DNA of 9,018 bases from Christiangramia sp. (lineage in GTDB: Bacteria; Bacteroidota; Bacteroidia; Flavobacteriales; Flavobacteriaceae): assembly GCA_024644145.1 (NCBI GenBank), contig JAHELO010000027.1:1-9018 (forward strand), written 5' to 3'. Of the stretch, positions 1 to 7,826 are shown one piece after another. A program made the translations under genes and the position numbers. How positions within the stretch are numbered: position 1 is the first letter of the stretch; every line of letters starts with the position of its first letter. A model generated the notes under the pieces. The model worked only from the letters and a program-made list of their open reading frames with translations. It was not told the DNA's origin and searched no databases.

Positions 1-23
1 ATCTTTATGAGTTTTTTATTCAA
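1..23 (-). CDS. possible 5' end of the gene downstream of panD (partial, TTG start)
   Basis: Only 23 bases are visible. Seven nucleotides after the panD stop codon, the minus strand has TTG followed by an open, lysine-rich frame reading (M)NKKLIK, which runs off the left edge. A short basic N-terminus like this often precedes a membrane segment. In related flavobacteria I recall a lysylphosphatidylglycerol-synthase/flippase-like integral membrane protein following panD, but nothing visible here proves that. The TTG could be non-initiating and the true start could lie outside the window. This is a tentative call from position and reading frame only. Confidence 0.25.
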
Positions 24-29
24 ATGAGA

Positions 30-380
30 TTATTTCAAAAGATTTGTTTCTTCATCTGGGAATACCAGAGATGGTTTGAAATTCTTAGCTTCTTCAATAT
101 CCATGATTCCGTAAGAAATAATAATAAGAATGTCGCCTTTTGCAACTTTTCTTGCTGCCGCTCCATTGAGGGTGATTTCGCCGGTATTTCTCGGGCCAGG
201 AATAACATAGGTTTCAAGGCGTTCTCCATTGTTATTGTTGACGATCTGTACTTTTTCTCCTTCAATGATATTGGCAGCCTCCATCAGGTCCTCGTCAATG
301 GTAATACTTCCAATATAGTTTAAATCGGCACCGGTTACTTTTACGCGATGAATTTTAGATTTTACTACGTGAATCTGCAT
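30..380 (-). CDS. panD: aspartate 1-decarboxylase (pyruvoyl-dependent)
   Basis: This cytoplasmic enzyme decarboxylates L-aspartate to beta-alanine, the precursor consumed by PanC in pantothenate and coenzyme A synthesis. The 116-residue length is normal for the family. The proenzyme self-cleaves at a Gly-Ser bond; Gly24-Ser25 is present (YIGSITID), so Ser25 would become the pyruvoyl cofactor at the new alpha-chain N-terminus. Lys9, Arg54 and Tyr58 (RLETYVIPG), which act in catalysis or processing in the family, are at the same numbers as in the E. coli enzyme. The GAAARKV segment near residue 73 is also typical. The start lies only 8 nt after the panC stop, so the two genes are almost certainly cotranscribed with panC first. 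No PanZ-like maturation factor is visible in the window. Confidence 0.97.
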   Translation of the reverse strand: MQIHVVKSKIHRVKVTGADLNYIGSITIDEDLMEAANIIEGEKVQIVNNNNGERLETYVIPGPRNTGEITLNGAAARKVAKGDILIIISYGIMDIEEAKNFKPSLVFPDEETNLLK

Positions 381-388
381 TTTTTAAT

Positions 389-1240
389 TTAATTATCCAG
401 AGCTATATTATCTATCAACCTTATCTCTTCGGCGTACACAGCGATAAAAGCCCTGTAATTATTTCCTTTTTCCTTTTTTTCTATTTTTTTCAATGTGCTG
501 GAATCTGCGATCTCAAAATATTCAAGTTCCAGGGTGGGGTGATCTTTAAACCTGTCATTTACCCATTCGTGGATGTATTCAGCACTTTTTGTGCCAAACA
601 GAGTCTTAACATCCTGCAGTGTTTCATATATAAAGGCTGCTTTTTGTCGATTTTGGCTACTTAGACGCTCATTTCTTGAAGACCTTGCAAGCCCTGATTC
701 TTCTCTTAAAATAGGGCAGCCTACGATTTCTACCGGTAACCCGGTTTTTTCGGTAAGTTTTCTAACTATTTGTAATTGCTGAAAATCCTTTTCTCCAAAA
801 TAAGCCTTGTCTGGTGTAATGATCTCGAATAATCTTTTTACTACCGTGCCAACGCCGTCAAAATGTCCGTTCCGGTACTTTCCTTCCATTACCGATTCCA
901 GACCTTCAAAATCAAAATTTTCAGAAAGAATTTTATTCCCATACAGATCCTGCGCGGTAGGTGCAAAAACCCAGATATCATTTAATTCAGATTGCAAAAG
1001 CTCAAGATCCTTTTCTAAATTCCTAGGATATTTTTCAAGATCTTCTTGGTTGTTGAACTGGGTGGGATTCACAAATATGCTAACCACTACCTGATCTGAA
1101 TCCTGTAAGGCGTTACTTACCAGAGAAAGATGACCCTCGTGAAGTGCTCCCATGGTTGGAACGAGTCCAACGCTTTTTCCTTCAGATTTTATCTTCTGAA
1201 TGGCTTGAATAAGTGGATCTTTCTCCCTAAAAATCTGCAT
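389..1240 (-). CDS. panC: pantothenate synthetase (pantoate--beta-alanine ligase)
   Basis: The enzyme condenses pantoate and beta-alanine using ATP, through a pantoyl-adenylate intermediate, in the cytoplasm. Its 283 residues match the usual length. Visible motifs in order are PTMGALHEGH at 28-37, the HIGH-type nucleotide-binding signature with His34 and His37; FVNPTQF at 56-62; the pantoate-loop region GKYRNGHFDGVGTVV at 120-134; GEKDFQQL at 149-156; and the KMSKS-like ATP loop REESGLARSSRN at 179-190. In that loop many homologues have Asp where Ser182 stands here, a mild deviation that I do not read as inactivating. An in-frame TAA lies five codons upstream, so ATG at 1240 is the earliest ATG available. 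It heads the panC-panD operon and has a candidate -7 element about 24 bp upstream. Confidence 0.97.
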   Translation of the reverse strand: MQIFREKDPLIQAIQKIKSEGKSVGLVPTMGALHEGHLSLVSNALQDSDQVVVSIFVNPTQFNNQEDLEKYPRNLEKDLELLQSELNDIWVFAPTAQDLYGNKILSENFDFEGLESVMEGKYRNGHFDGVGTVVKRLFEIITPDKAYFGEKDFQQLQIVRKLTEKTGLPVEIVGCPILREESGLARSSRNERLSSQNRQKAAFIYETLQDVKTLFGTKSAEYIHEWVNDRFKDHPTLELEYFEIADSSTLKKIEKKEKGNNYRAFIAVYAEEIRLIDNIALDN

Positions 1241-1263
1241 TTTGTTATAAAATTAACAGCGTG

Positions 1264-1271
1264 CAAACTTA
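1264..1271 (-). promoter_or_regulatory. candidate -7 element for panC-panD
   Basis: The minus strand reads TAAGTTTG, a perfect match to the Bacteroidota -7 consensus TAnnTTTG. It would place the transcript start close to position 1258, giving a leader of about 18 nt before the panC ATG. No clean TTTG -33 box sits at the usual distance; the nearest is TTTATG on the minus strand at 1296-1291. The motif is short and can arise by chance in AT-rich DNA, but its position just upstream of an operon head supports it. Confidence 0.5.
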
Positions 1272-1302
1272 AGATTTCTCTGGCAATCTGCATAAATTTT
1301 TG

Positions 1303-1310
1303 TAATTTTG
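1303..1310 (+). promoter_or_regulatory. candidate -7 element for the glgA-like / DUF4270 / glmS cluster
   Basis: TAATTTTG is a perfect match to the Bacteroidota TAnnTTTG consensus, 40 bp before the ATG at 1351. A transcript start near 1317 would leave a leader of about 35 nt. The -33 region (around 1279-1283, CTCTGG) matches TTTG poorly. It faces away from the panC element at 1264-1271. The expected -33 zones of the two promoters fall inside each other's core, so they could compete or share a regulator. Confidence 0.5.
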
Positions 1311-1350
1311 CGTGTTTTTTATTCGGAAACGTAACTAAAGCAAAGAATTT

Positions 1351-2166
1351 ATGAAAGATAAGAGAGTCTTATACGTCTCGTCTGAAGTTATACCCTACTT
1401 ACCTGAAACCGATATCTCATCAACCTCTTTTGAAGCTGCGAAAATGGTGAATAACCTTGGCGGGCAAATTAGAATATTTATGCCGAGGTTCGGTAATATC
1501 AATGAAAGAAGGCATCAATTACATGAAGTAATCAGGCTTTCAGGAATGAATCTTGTCATTAACGACCTGGATATGCCTCTAATTATCAAGGTGGCTTCTA
1601 TTCCTAAAGAGAGAATGCAGGTTTATTTTATAGATAATGAAGATTATTTTAAAAGAAAGGCTACGCTTACAGATGAGGATGGTAATCTTTTTCCTGACAA
1701 TGATGAGCGGGCTATATTCTTTGCAAAAGGAGTGATAGAAACGGTGAAGAAACTAAACTGGTCTCCAGATATTATCCATGTGCATGGATGGTTGTCTTCC
1801 CTGTTACCTCTTTATTTGAGAAACTACTATGGGAATGAACCTTTGTTCAGGGATTCGAAAATAGTGACCTCTGTATACAATCAAAGTTTTGATGGTACGT
1901 TAGATGAGGAAATGCGTGAGAAAGTATTATTTGACGGGTTGGAAAATGCGAATGTAAAGCATTTGAAAACTCCGAATTTCGTCAATCTATTGAAAACCGC
2001 TGTAGATAATTCAGATGCTGTGGTTATGGGTGGTGATAATGTACCTGAAGAGTTAAAAACCTATGTAGATAAGCTTAATAAGCCTGTACTTCCATATACT
2101 GAAAAGGAAAATTTCTCTCACGCCTATCAGGAGTTTTACGACACGAAAGTTTTGTCTGAAAAGTAA
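1351..2166 (+). CDS. glycogen/starch synthase-like protein, N-terminal GT5 domain only
   Basis: The 271 residues align in character with the N-terminal Rossmann domain of GlgA: VLYVSSEVIPY at 6-16, a Leu-Gly-Gly turn near 36-38, the DNDERAIFFAKG helix at 116-127, PDIIHVHGW at 139-147 (GlgA: PDVVHxHDW) and VYNQSFDG at 175-182 (GlgA: VHNLxYQG). GlgA proteins are usually about 470-500 residues with a second nucleotide-sugar-binding domain, which is absent here because the frame stops cleanly at 2166. The KTGGL motif that binds ADP-glucose is replaced by PETDISSTS (18-26), and the His of HNLxYQG is Tyr176. Catalysis as a glycogen synthase is therefore unlikely; a sugar-sensing, scaffold or other role is inference. 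An in-frame TAA at 1336-1338 fixes the start. It leads a tight cluster with the DUF4270 gene (13-nt gap) and glmS. There is no sign of frameshift decay. Confidence 0.85.
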   Translation: MKDKRVLYVSSEVIPYLPETDISSTSFEAAKMVNNLGGQIRIFMPRFGNINERRHQLHEVIRLSGMNLVINDLDMPLIIKVASIPKERMQVYFIDNEDYFKRKATLTDEDGNLFPDNDERAIFFAKGVIETVKKLNWSPDIIHVHGWLSSLLPLYLRNYYGNEPLFRDSKIVTSVYNQSFDGTLDEEMREKVLFDGLENANVKHLKTPNFVNLLKTAVDNSDAVVMGGDNVPEELKTYVDKLNKPVLPYTEKENFSHAYQEFYDTKVLSEK

Positions 2167-2179
2167 GTAAAAGTATTAA

Positions 2180-3754
2180 ATGAAATTAAACAGATTGTTC
2201 CAGACGATGGCTAGTATGGCTATTGTTTTCGCATTTATTGGATGCGATGAGGATTTCACAGAAATAGGGGGTGAAATTATAAATAATCCTTCTAATGTTG
2301 AATTAAGAGAGGTTGAGGTTAAGGCTTATTCGCAAAAAGTGAATTCTATCCAGACCAATAACCTGTCTAATAATATTCTGGGTGTTAATAATCATCCTGT
2401 TTACGGAGAAAGTGCTGCGAGTTTAGTTACGCAAGTTACCCTATCGGCTGAGAATCCTAGTTTTGGAGAAAATGCTCAGTTGGATAGTGTGGTAATGACC
2501 ATCCCATTTTTCTCAACTCAATCTTCGGCTTCTACAGACGATCAGATTATATATGAACTGGATTCCCTGTATGGGAATGAGTCATTTAAGGTTTCGGTTT
2601 TTGAAACTTCATTTTTTCTGAATGATTTTGATCCGAATGTTGGTTTTGAGCAGCGTCAGAAATATTATTCAGATCAGCAGGATCAGGTAGAGCAGAATAT
2701 AGTAGGAAGCGCTCTGTTTGTAGAGGAGGATTTTAAACCGTCTTCGCTTTCTTTTACCTCTTACGAAGTTGGAGCTAATGGAGAGAACGATACCATCGTA
2801 AATGCTCCTGCATTAAGGATAAAACTACCGGTAGACTTTTTTCAGCAAAAGATAATTGCCAAAGAAGGTTCTGGTGACCTGCTGAATAATAGCAATTTTA
2901 AAAATTATTTCCGTAGCCTTTTTATAAAAGCAGAGCCTAATGGTTCTGGTGGAAGCCAGGTTTTACTGGATCTGTCAGGGCAAAATGCTTCTCCCAGGAT
3001 CAGTCTTTACTATAAAAGGGATTCCGGGGTTGAAGGTGAAACAGAACCAGTACGTGCGCGATATGATCTGAATTTAAACGGAAACCGGTTTAATACGTTT
3101 AAAGGGGAATTTCCAGAGGAGATAGTTCAGATAATAGGATCTCAAACAGAAGAGACCGGGGCAGAAAATCTTTATTTGAAAGCCCAGGAAGGTAGTATGG
3201 CGGTTATAGAATTATTTCCTGATGCTGATGTATTAGAGGCTCTTAAAAATGAAGAATTGCTGGTTAACGAAGCAGATCTAACCTTCTATGTGAATAATGA
3301 TCTTATTAGTGACGGTGACCAGCCAAGGAGACTTTATTTATATGATCTCACTAATAATACATTTCTGGCTGATTATGCCCTGGACGCAAGTTATAGTGTA
3401 ACCAACCCGGATATGTCTCTTACTAATTTTTCTGAAGTAGTGTCTGAGGATGAAACGGGGAAATTCTATAACCTTAGAATTACCAACCATGTTAGTAGTA
3501 TCATTAATGATGGTGCAGAGAATGTAAAATTAGGGCTTGTAATAGTTCCTAATATTAATACGGTGGTGGCCAGAGGTGCCCAGGGATCTATTGGTGGATC
3601 TCTTATGTCTGCCACTAGAGAAATGCCTGATCTTGTAGATCAGATCCCTTCGGTGAACTCTCTTACACCAACCGGAACTGTATTGCATGGGAACGCATCT
3701 AATGACGAGAATAAACGATTGAAATTAAAAATTTACTATACCAACTTTAATTAG
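2180..3754 (+). CDS. DUF4270-family lipoprotein, probably surface-exposed
   Basis: This is a 524-residue exported protein. Residues 1-21 form a basic then hydrophobic signal peptide ending AFIG, followed by Cys22, the only cysteine in the protein and the likely lipid-attachment site. Directly after it comes Asp-Glu-Asp, an acidic run resembling the lipoprotein export signal that sends Bacteroidota lipoproteins to the cell surface. The body is rich in Asn, Ser and alternating hydrophobic residues, as expected for beta-structure. The segment LGVNNHPVYGESAASLV (67-83) and the C-terminal ending LKLKIYYTNFN resemble DUF4270 proteins of Flavobacteriia. The molecular function of that family is not known to me. 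The ATG follows an in-frame TAA directly, so no longer start exists. The gaps of 13 nt upstream and 8 nt to glmS suggest cotranscription, which hints at an envelope role but does not prove it. Confidence 0.85.
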   Translation: MKLNRLFQTMASMAIVFAFIGCDEDFTEIGGEIINNPSNVELREVEVKAYSQKVNSIQTNNLSNNILGVNNHPVYGESAASLVTQVTLSAENPSFGENAQLDSVVMTIPFFSTQSSASTDDQIIYELDSLYGNESFKVSVFETSFFLNDFDPNVGFEQRQKYYSDQQDQVEQNIVGSALFVEEDFKPSSLSFTSYEVGANGENDTIVNAPALRIKLPVDFFQQKIIAKEGSGDLLNNSNFKNYFRSLFIKAEPNGSGGSQVLLDLSGQNASPRISLYYKRDSGVEGETEPVRARYDLNLNGNRFNTFKGEFPEEIVQIIGSQTEETGAENLYLKAQEGSMAVIELFPDADVLEALKNEELLVNEADLTFYVNNDLISDGDQPRRLYLYDLTNNTFLADYALDASYSVTNPDMSLTNFSEVVSEDETGKFYNLRITNHVSSIINDGAENVKLGLVIVPNINTVVARGAQGSIGGSLMSATREMPDLVDQIPSVNSLTPTGTVLHGNASNDENKRLKLKIYYTNFN

Positions 3755-3762
3755 AAGGAATT

Positions 3763-5610
3763 ATGTGTGGAATTGTTGGATACATAGGACATAGGGAAGC
3801 TTACCCAATCGTTCTAAAAGGACTACAAAGATTAGAATACAGGGGATATGACAGTGCCGGGATAGCATTGTATGACGGGAAAGAATTAAAGATGAGCAAA
3901 ACCAAAGGAAAAGTTGCTGATCTTAAAACCCGCCTTGAAAGTGAGATCACTACTGATGGTACTGTTGGAATAGGTCACACCAGATGGGCTACTCATGGGG
4001 AGCCGAATGATGTAAATTCACATCCTCATTATTCCAATTCTGGGGATCTTGTTATTATACATAATGGGATAATCGAAAACTACGATTCTCTTAAGAAGGA
4101 ATTGATTAAAAGAGGATATACTTTTAAAAGTGATACTGATACAGAGGTATTGGTGAATCTTATTGAAGATGTAATAATTAAAGAAAATGTAAAGCTTGGA
4201 AAAGCTGTACAGATTGCTTTAAATCAAACGGTAGGAGCTTATGCTATTACAGTGTTTAATAAAAGCAAGCCAGATGAATTGGTGGTGGCTCGTTTAGGAA
4301 GTCCACTTGCGATTGGTGTTGGTGAAGATGAGTTTTTCGTAGCTTCAGATGCTTCTCCTTTCATCGAGTTTACTAATAATGCTATCTACCTGGAAGACGG
4401 TGAGATGGCAGTTATTAGAAGGCATAAGGAGGTAAAGATCAGGAAGATCAAAGATGATACTTTAGTAGATCCTTATATACAGGAGCTGCAGTTGAATCTC
4501 GAGCAAATAGAAAAAGGTGGTTACGATCATTTCATGCTTAAAGAGATTCATGAGCAGCCAAATGCGATTAGTGATACCTACAGGGGTAGAATGCTGGTAG
4601 ATCAGGGTATTATTAGAATGGCCGGGGTAGATGATAATATGGAGCGCATTGCCAATGCAAAGCGTTTTATAATTGTTGCCTGTGGTACTTCTTGGCATGC
4701 AGGTCTTGTTGCAGAGTATATTTTTGAAGATATAGCGAGAATTCCTGTGGAAGTTGAATATGCTTCGGAATTCAGATATAGAAATCCGGTAATTTCAGAA
4801 AACGATGTGGTTATAGCAATTTCTCAAAGTGGAGAAACTGCAGATACCATGGCTGCTATAAAGCTGGCTAAAGAAAAAGGGGCTTTTGCCTTTGGTGTTT
4901 GTAATGTGGTGGGGTCTTCCATTTCCAGGGAAACTCATGCAGGTGCATATACTCATGCCGGACCGGAAATTGGGGTAGCTTCAACCAAGGCATTTACTAC
5001 TCAGATAACAGTGCTAACTTTGATGGCTCTGAAACTTGGTAAGTTTAAAGGTACTATTTCTCATAGCGATTTTCAGTTCCATTTGCAGGAGCTTGAGAGA
5101 ATCCCTGGTAAAATTCAGAAGGCACTTGAGTCTGACAGCCTGATTCAGGAAGTTGCGAGTAAATATAAAGATGCTCCTAACTGCTTGTATTTAGGACGTG
5201 GATATAACTTCCCGGTTGCTCTTGAAGGGGCTTTAAAGCTTAAGGAGATTTCTTATATACATGCAGAAGGATATCCTGCTGCAGAAATGAAGCATGGCCC
5301 TATTGCCCTTATAGATGAACAAATGCCGGTTGTGGTAATCGCTACTAAAAAAGGTCATTATGAGAAGGTTGTGAGTAATATTCAGGAAATCAAATCCAGG
5401 AAAGGAAAGATTATTGCTGTAGTTACTGAAGGTGATGAGGAAGTTAGAGATCTTGCTGATTATGTGATAGAGGTTCCTGAAACTATGGAGTCATTAACGC
5501 CATTATTAACCACTATCCCGCTGCAATTACTGTCATATCATATTGCCGTAATGCTGGGTAAAAATGTGGATCAGCCACGAAACCTTGCAAAATCGGTTAC
5601 GGTTGAATAA
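3763..5610 (+). CDS. glmS: glutamine--fructose-6-phosphate aminotransferase (isomerizing)
   Basis: GlmS converts fructose-6-phosphate and glutamine to glucosamine-6-phosphate and glutamate, the entry step to UDP-GlcNAc for peptidoglycan and lipopolysaccharide. Its 615 residues are full length. The class II glutaminase domain (about 1-235) starts MCGIVGYIG; Cys2 becomes the N-terminal nucleophile after Met removal, which fixes the start. It carries RGYDSAG at 27-33, GHTRWATHG at 71-79, HNGIIENY at 100-107 and SDTDTEV at 123-129. Two SIS domains follow, with CGTS at 307-310, SQSGET at 354-359, GVASTKA at 404-410, EGALKLKE at 488-495 (Glu495) and KHGP at 510-513 (His511). The ending DQPRNLAKSVTVE has Lys610, the counterpart of the sugar-binding lysine in E. 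coli GlmS. AAGGA lies just before the ATG. A strong terminator follows. The 8-nt upstream gap leaves no room for a glmS ribozyme. Confidence 0.98.
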   Translation: MCGIVGYIGHREAYPIVLKGLQRLEYRGYDSAGIALYDGKELKMSKTKGKVADLKTRLESEITTDGTVGIGHTRWATHGEPNDVNSHPHYSNSGDLVIIHNGIIENYDSLKKELIKRGYTFKSDTDTEVLVNLIEDVIIKENVKLGKAVQIALNQTVGAYAITVFNKSKPDELVVARLGSPLAIGVGEDEFFVASDASPFIEFTNNAIYLEDGEMAVIRRHKEVKIRKIKDDTLVDPYIQELQLNLEQIEKGGYDHFMLKEIHEQPNAISDTYRGRMLVDQGIIRMAGVDDNMERIANAKRFIIVACGTSWHAGLVAEYIFEDIARIPVEVEYASEFRYRNPVISENDVVIAISQSGETADTMAAIKLAKEKGAFAFGVCNVVGSSISRETHAGAYTHAGPEIGVASTKAFTTQITVLTLMALKLGKFKGTISHSDFQFHLQELERIPGKIQKALESDSLIQEVASKYKDAPNCLYLGRGYNFPVALEGALKLKEISYIHAEGYPAAEMKHGPIALIDEQMPVVVIATKKGHYEKVVSNIQEIKSRKGKIIAVVTEGDEEVRDLADYVIEVPETMESLTPLLTTIPLQLLSYHIAVMLGKNVDQPRNLAKSVTVE

Positions 5611-5633
5611 ATACTAATAAAAATAGATTATTG

Positions 5634-5666
5634 AAACCCTTCTGTGAGAATTCAGAAGGGTTTTTT
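5634..5666 (+). terminator. intrinsic terminator after glmS
   Basis: An 11-bp perfect stem pairs AAACCCTTCTG (5634-5644) with CAGAAGGGTTT (5653-5663), closed by an 8-nt loop and followed by a T-run through 5666. It begins 24 nt after the glmS stop codon and separates the central cluster from atpD. Confidence 0.92.
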
Positions 5667-5763
5667 ATTTCAGGGAATGGATGCTTTTAAATCAGGTTTT
5701 TAGCGGTTTTGCCAAACATTCAAAACTTATCAATTTTTCGATATGTTTTTTGCCAGAAAAATT

Positions 5764-5771
5764 TATCTTTG
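5764..5771 (+). promoter_or_regulatory. candidate -7 element for atpD-atpC
   Basis: TATCTTTG matches the Bacteroidota TAnnTTTG consensus exactly and lies 93 bp before the atpD ATG. A TTTG occurs at 5749-5752, but the 11-nt spacing is shorter than the usual 17-23, so the -33 box is uncertain. Transcription from here would start near 5777 and give a leader of nearly 90 nt. That leader is AU-rich and contains a weak 7-bp pairing, AAAATGA (5779-5785) with TCATTTT (5801-5807). The location right after the glmS terminator supports a dedicated promoter for the ATP synthase pair. Confidence 0.55.
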
Positions 5772-5864
5772 CAGCCTGAAAATGACCTGTTTCTGGTTTA
5801 TCATTTTTTAAGTCAGTTAAATAGGTTTTTGAATTTTACTATTAAAAATTAAAGAATTAGATAA

Positions 5865-7376
<1,512 letters not shown>

Positions 7377-7390
7377 ATGGTAAAAGGTTT

Positions 7391-7430
7391 TGAGCAGTTA
7401 GAATTGAGAGATCTGAATTCTAACTGCTTA
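7391..7430 (+). other. stem-loop in the atpD-atpC intercistronic gap
   Basis: AGCAGTTAGAATT (7393-7405) pairs perfectly with AATTCTAACTGCT (7416-7428), a 13-bp stem with a 10-nt loop, extended outward by a G-U and a U-A pair. It starts 14 nt after the atpD stop codon. The sequence after it (TTATTACTTACTACTCATT) has no T-run, so a strong intrinsic terminator is unlikely. RNA stabilisation, partial attenuation, or a dispersed flavobacterial intergenic repeat are possible. The structure is seen directly; the role is inference. Confidence 0.6.
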
Positions 7431-7468
7431 TTACTTACTACTCATTACCCAATACTAAATAGAAAAGA

Positions 7469-7765
7469 ATGTATTTAGAGATAGTAACTCCAGAAGCTGT
7501 AGTGTTTAGAGCAGAAGTGGATGCGGTAAAAGTACCGGGACACGATGGTGAATTTCAAATGTTGAATAATCACGCTCCTATTGTTTCTACATTGACTGAA
7601 GGTGATGTAAAGATTAATCTTACCGCCGGAAGCCAGAATGAGATCAAGAGAAAGGACCAGGCGGGTTTCAGAACAGAATCTTCTGAGGCTGATGTTCTTT
7701 ATTATACTATTAAAGGAGGAGTTCTTGAAATGAAAGATAATAAAGCCATTATTCTGGCAGATTAA
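7469..7765 (+). CDS. atpC: F-type ATP synthase, F1 subunit epsilon (short form)
   Basis: The epsilon subunit sits on the rotor stalk with gamma and couples F1 to the Fo c-ring; one copy per complex. The visible 98 residues cover the N-terminal beta-sandwich: YLEIVTPE at 2-9, VPGHDGEFQMLNNHAPIV at 22-39 (the family GxxGExGIxxxHxP signature) and YTIKGGVLEMKDNKAIILAD at the end. E. coli epsilon is 139 residues and continues into a two-helix C-terminal domain that inhibits ATP hydrolysis; this protein stops where that domain would begin. The short form is a known pattern in Bacteroidota and need not be a truncation. The gene lies 92 bp after atpD, an unusually long gap for an operon pair, and is followed by a hairpin terminator. 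Confidence 0.95.
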   Translation: MYLEIVTPEAVVFRAEVDAVKVPGHDGEFQMLNNHAPIVSTLTEGDVKINLTAGSQNEIKRKDQAGFRTESSEADVLYYTIKGGVLEMKDNKAIILAD

Positions 7766-7788
7766 TTTTCAGAAGATAATTTTTTATA

Positions 7789-7818
7789 AAAAAGGCCTTT
7801 CGATTGAAAGGCCTTTTT
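7789..7818. terminator. bidirectional terminator between atpC and the M61 peptidase gene
   Basis: A 13-bp perfect stem (7789-7801 with 7806-7818, core AAAGGCCTTTC / GAAAGGCCTTT) closes on a GATT loop. A-rich and T-rich flanks lie on the two sides, so each strand offers a hairpin plus U-rich tail. It begins 24 nt after the atpC stop and 8 nt beyond the stop of the converging minus-strand gene, so it can serve both. Confidence 0.92.
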
Positions 7819-7826
7819 ATTTATTA

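Noticed and set aside
24..323. Plus-strand open frame opposite panD
   Set aside because: It lies fully antisense to a well-supported panD with all catalytic residues, and its translation shows no recognisable family character.
573..1094. Two plus-strand open frames (573-782 and 807-1094) opposite panC
   Set aside because: Both are antisense shadows of panC with Ser/Phe-rich compositions typical of non-coding frames and no leader or motif of their own.
1130..1354. Plus-strand open frame crossing the panC start and the divergent gap
   Set aside because: It overlaps the panC coding start and both candidate promoters, runs into the glgA-like start codon, and has no motif support.
3755..3762. 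glmS ribozyme or other riboswitch before glmS
   Set aside because: Only 8 nt separate the DUF4270 stop from the glmS ATG, far too little for a ribozyme, and no conserved core is seen in the upstream coding region.
4462..4698. Minus-strand open frame inside glmS
   Set aside because: It is antisense to the conserved first SIS domain region of glmS and has no family signature.
7391..7430. Stem-loop as a full intrinsic terminator after atpD
   Set aside because: No T-run follows the stem, and terminating here would cut off atpC, which has no evident promoter of its own in the gap.
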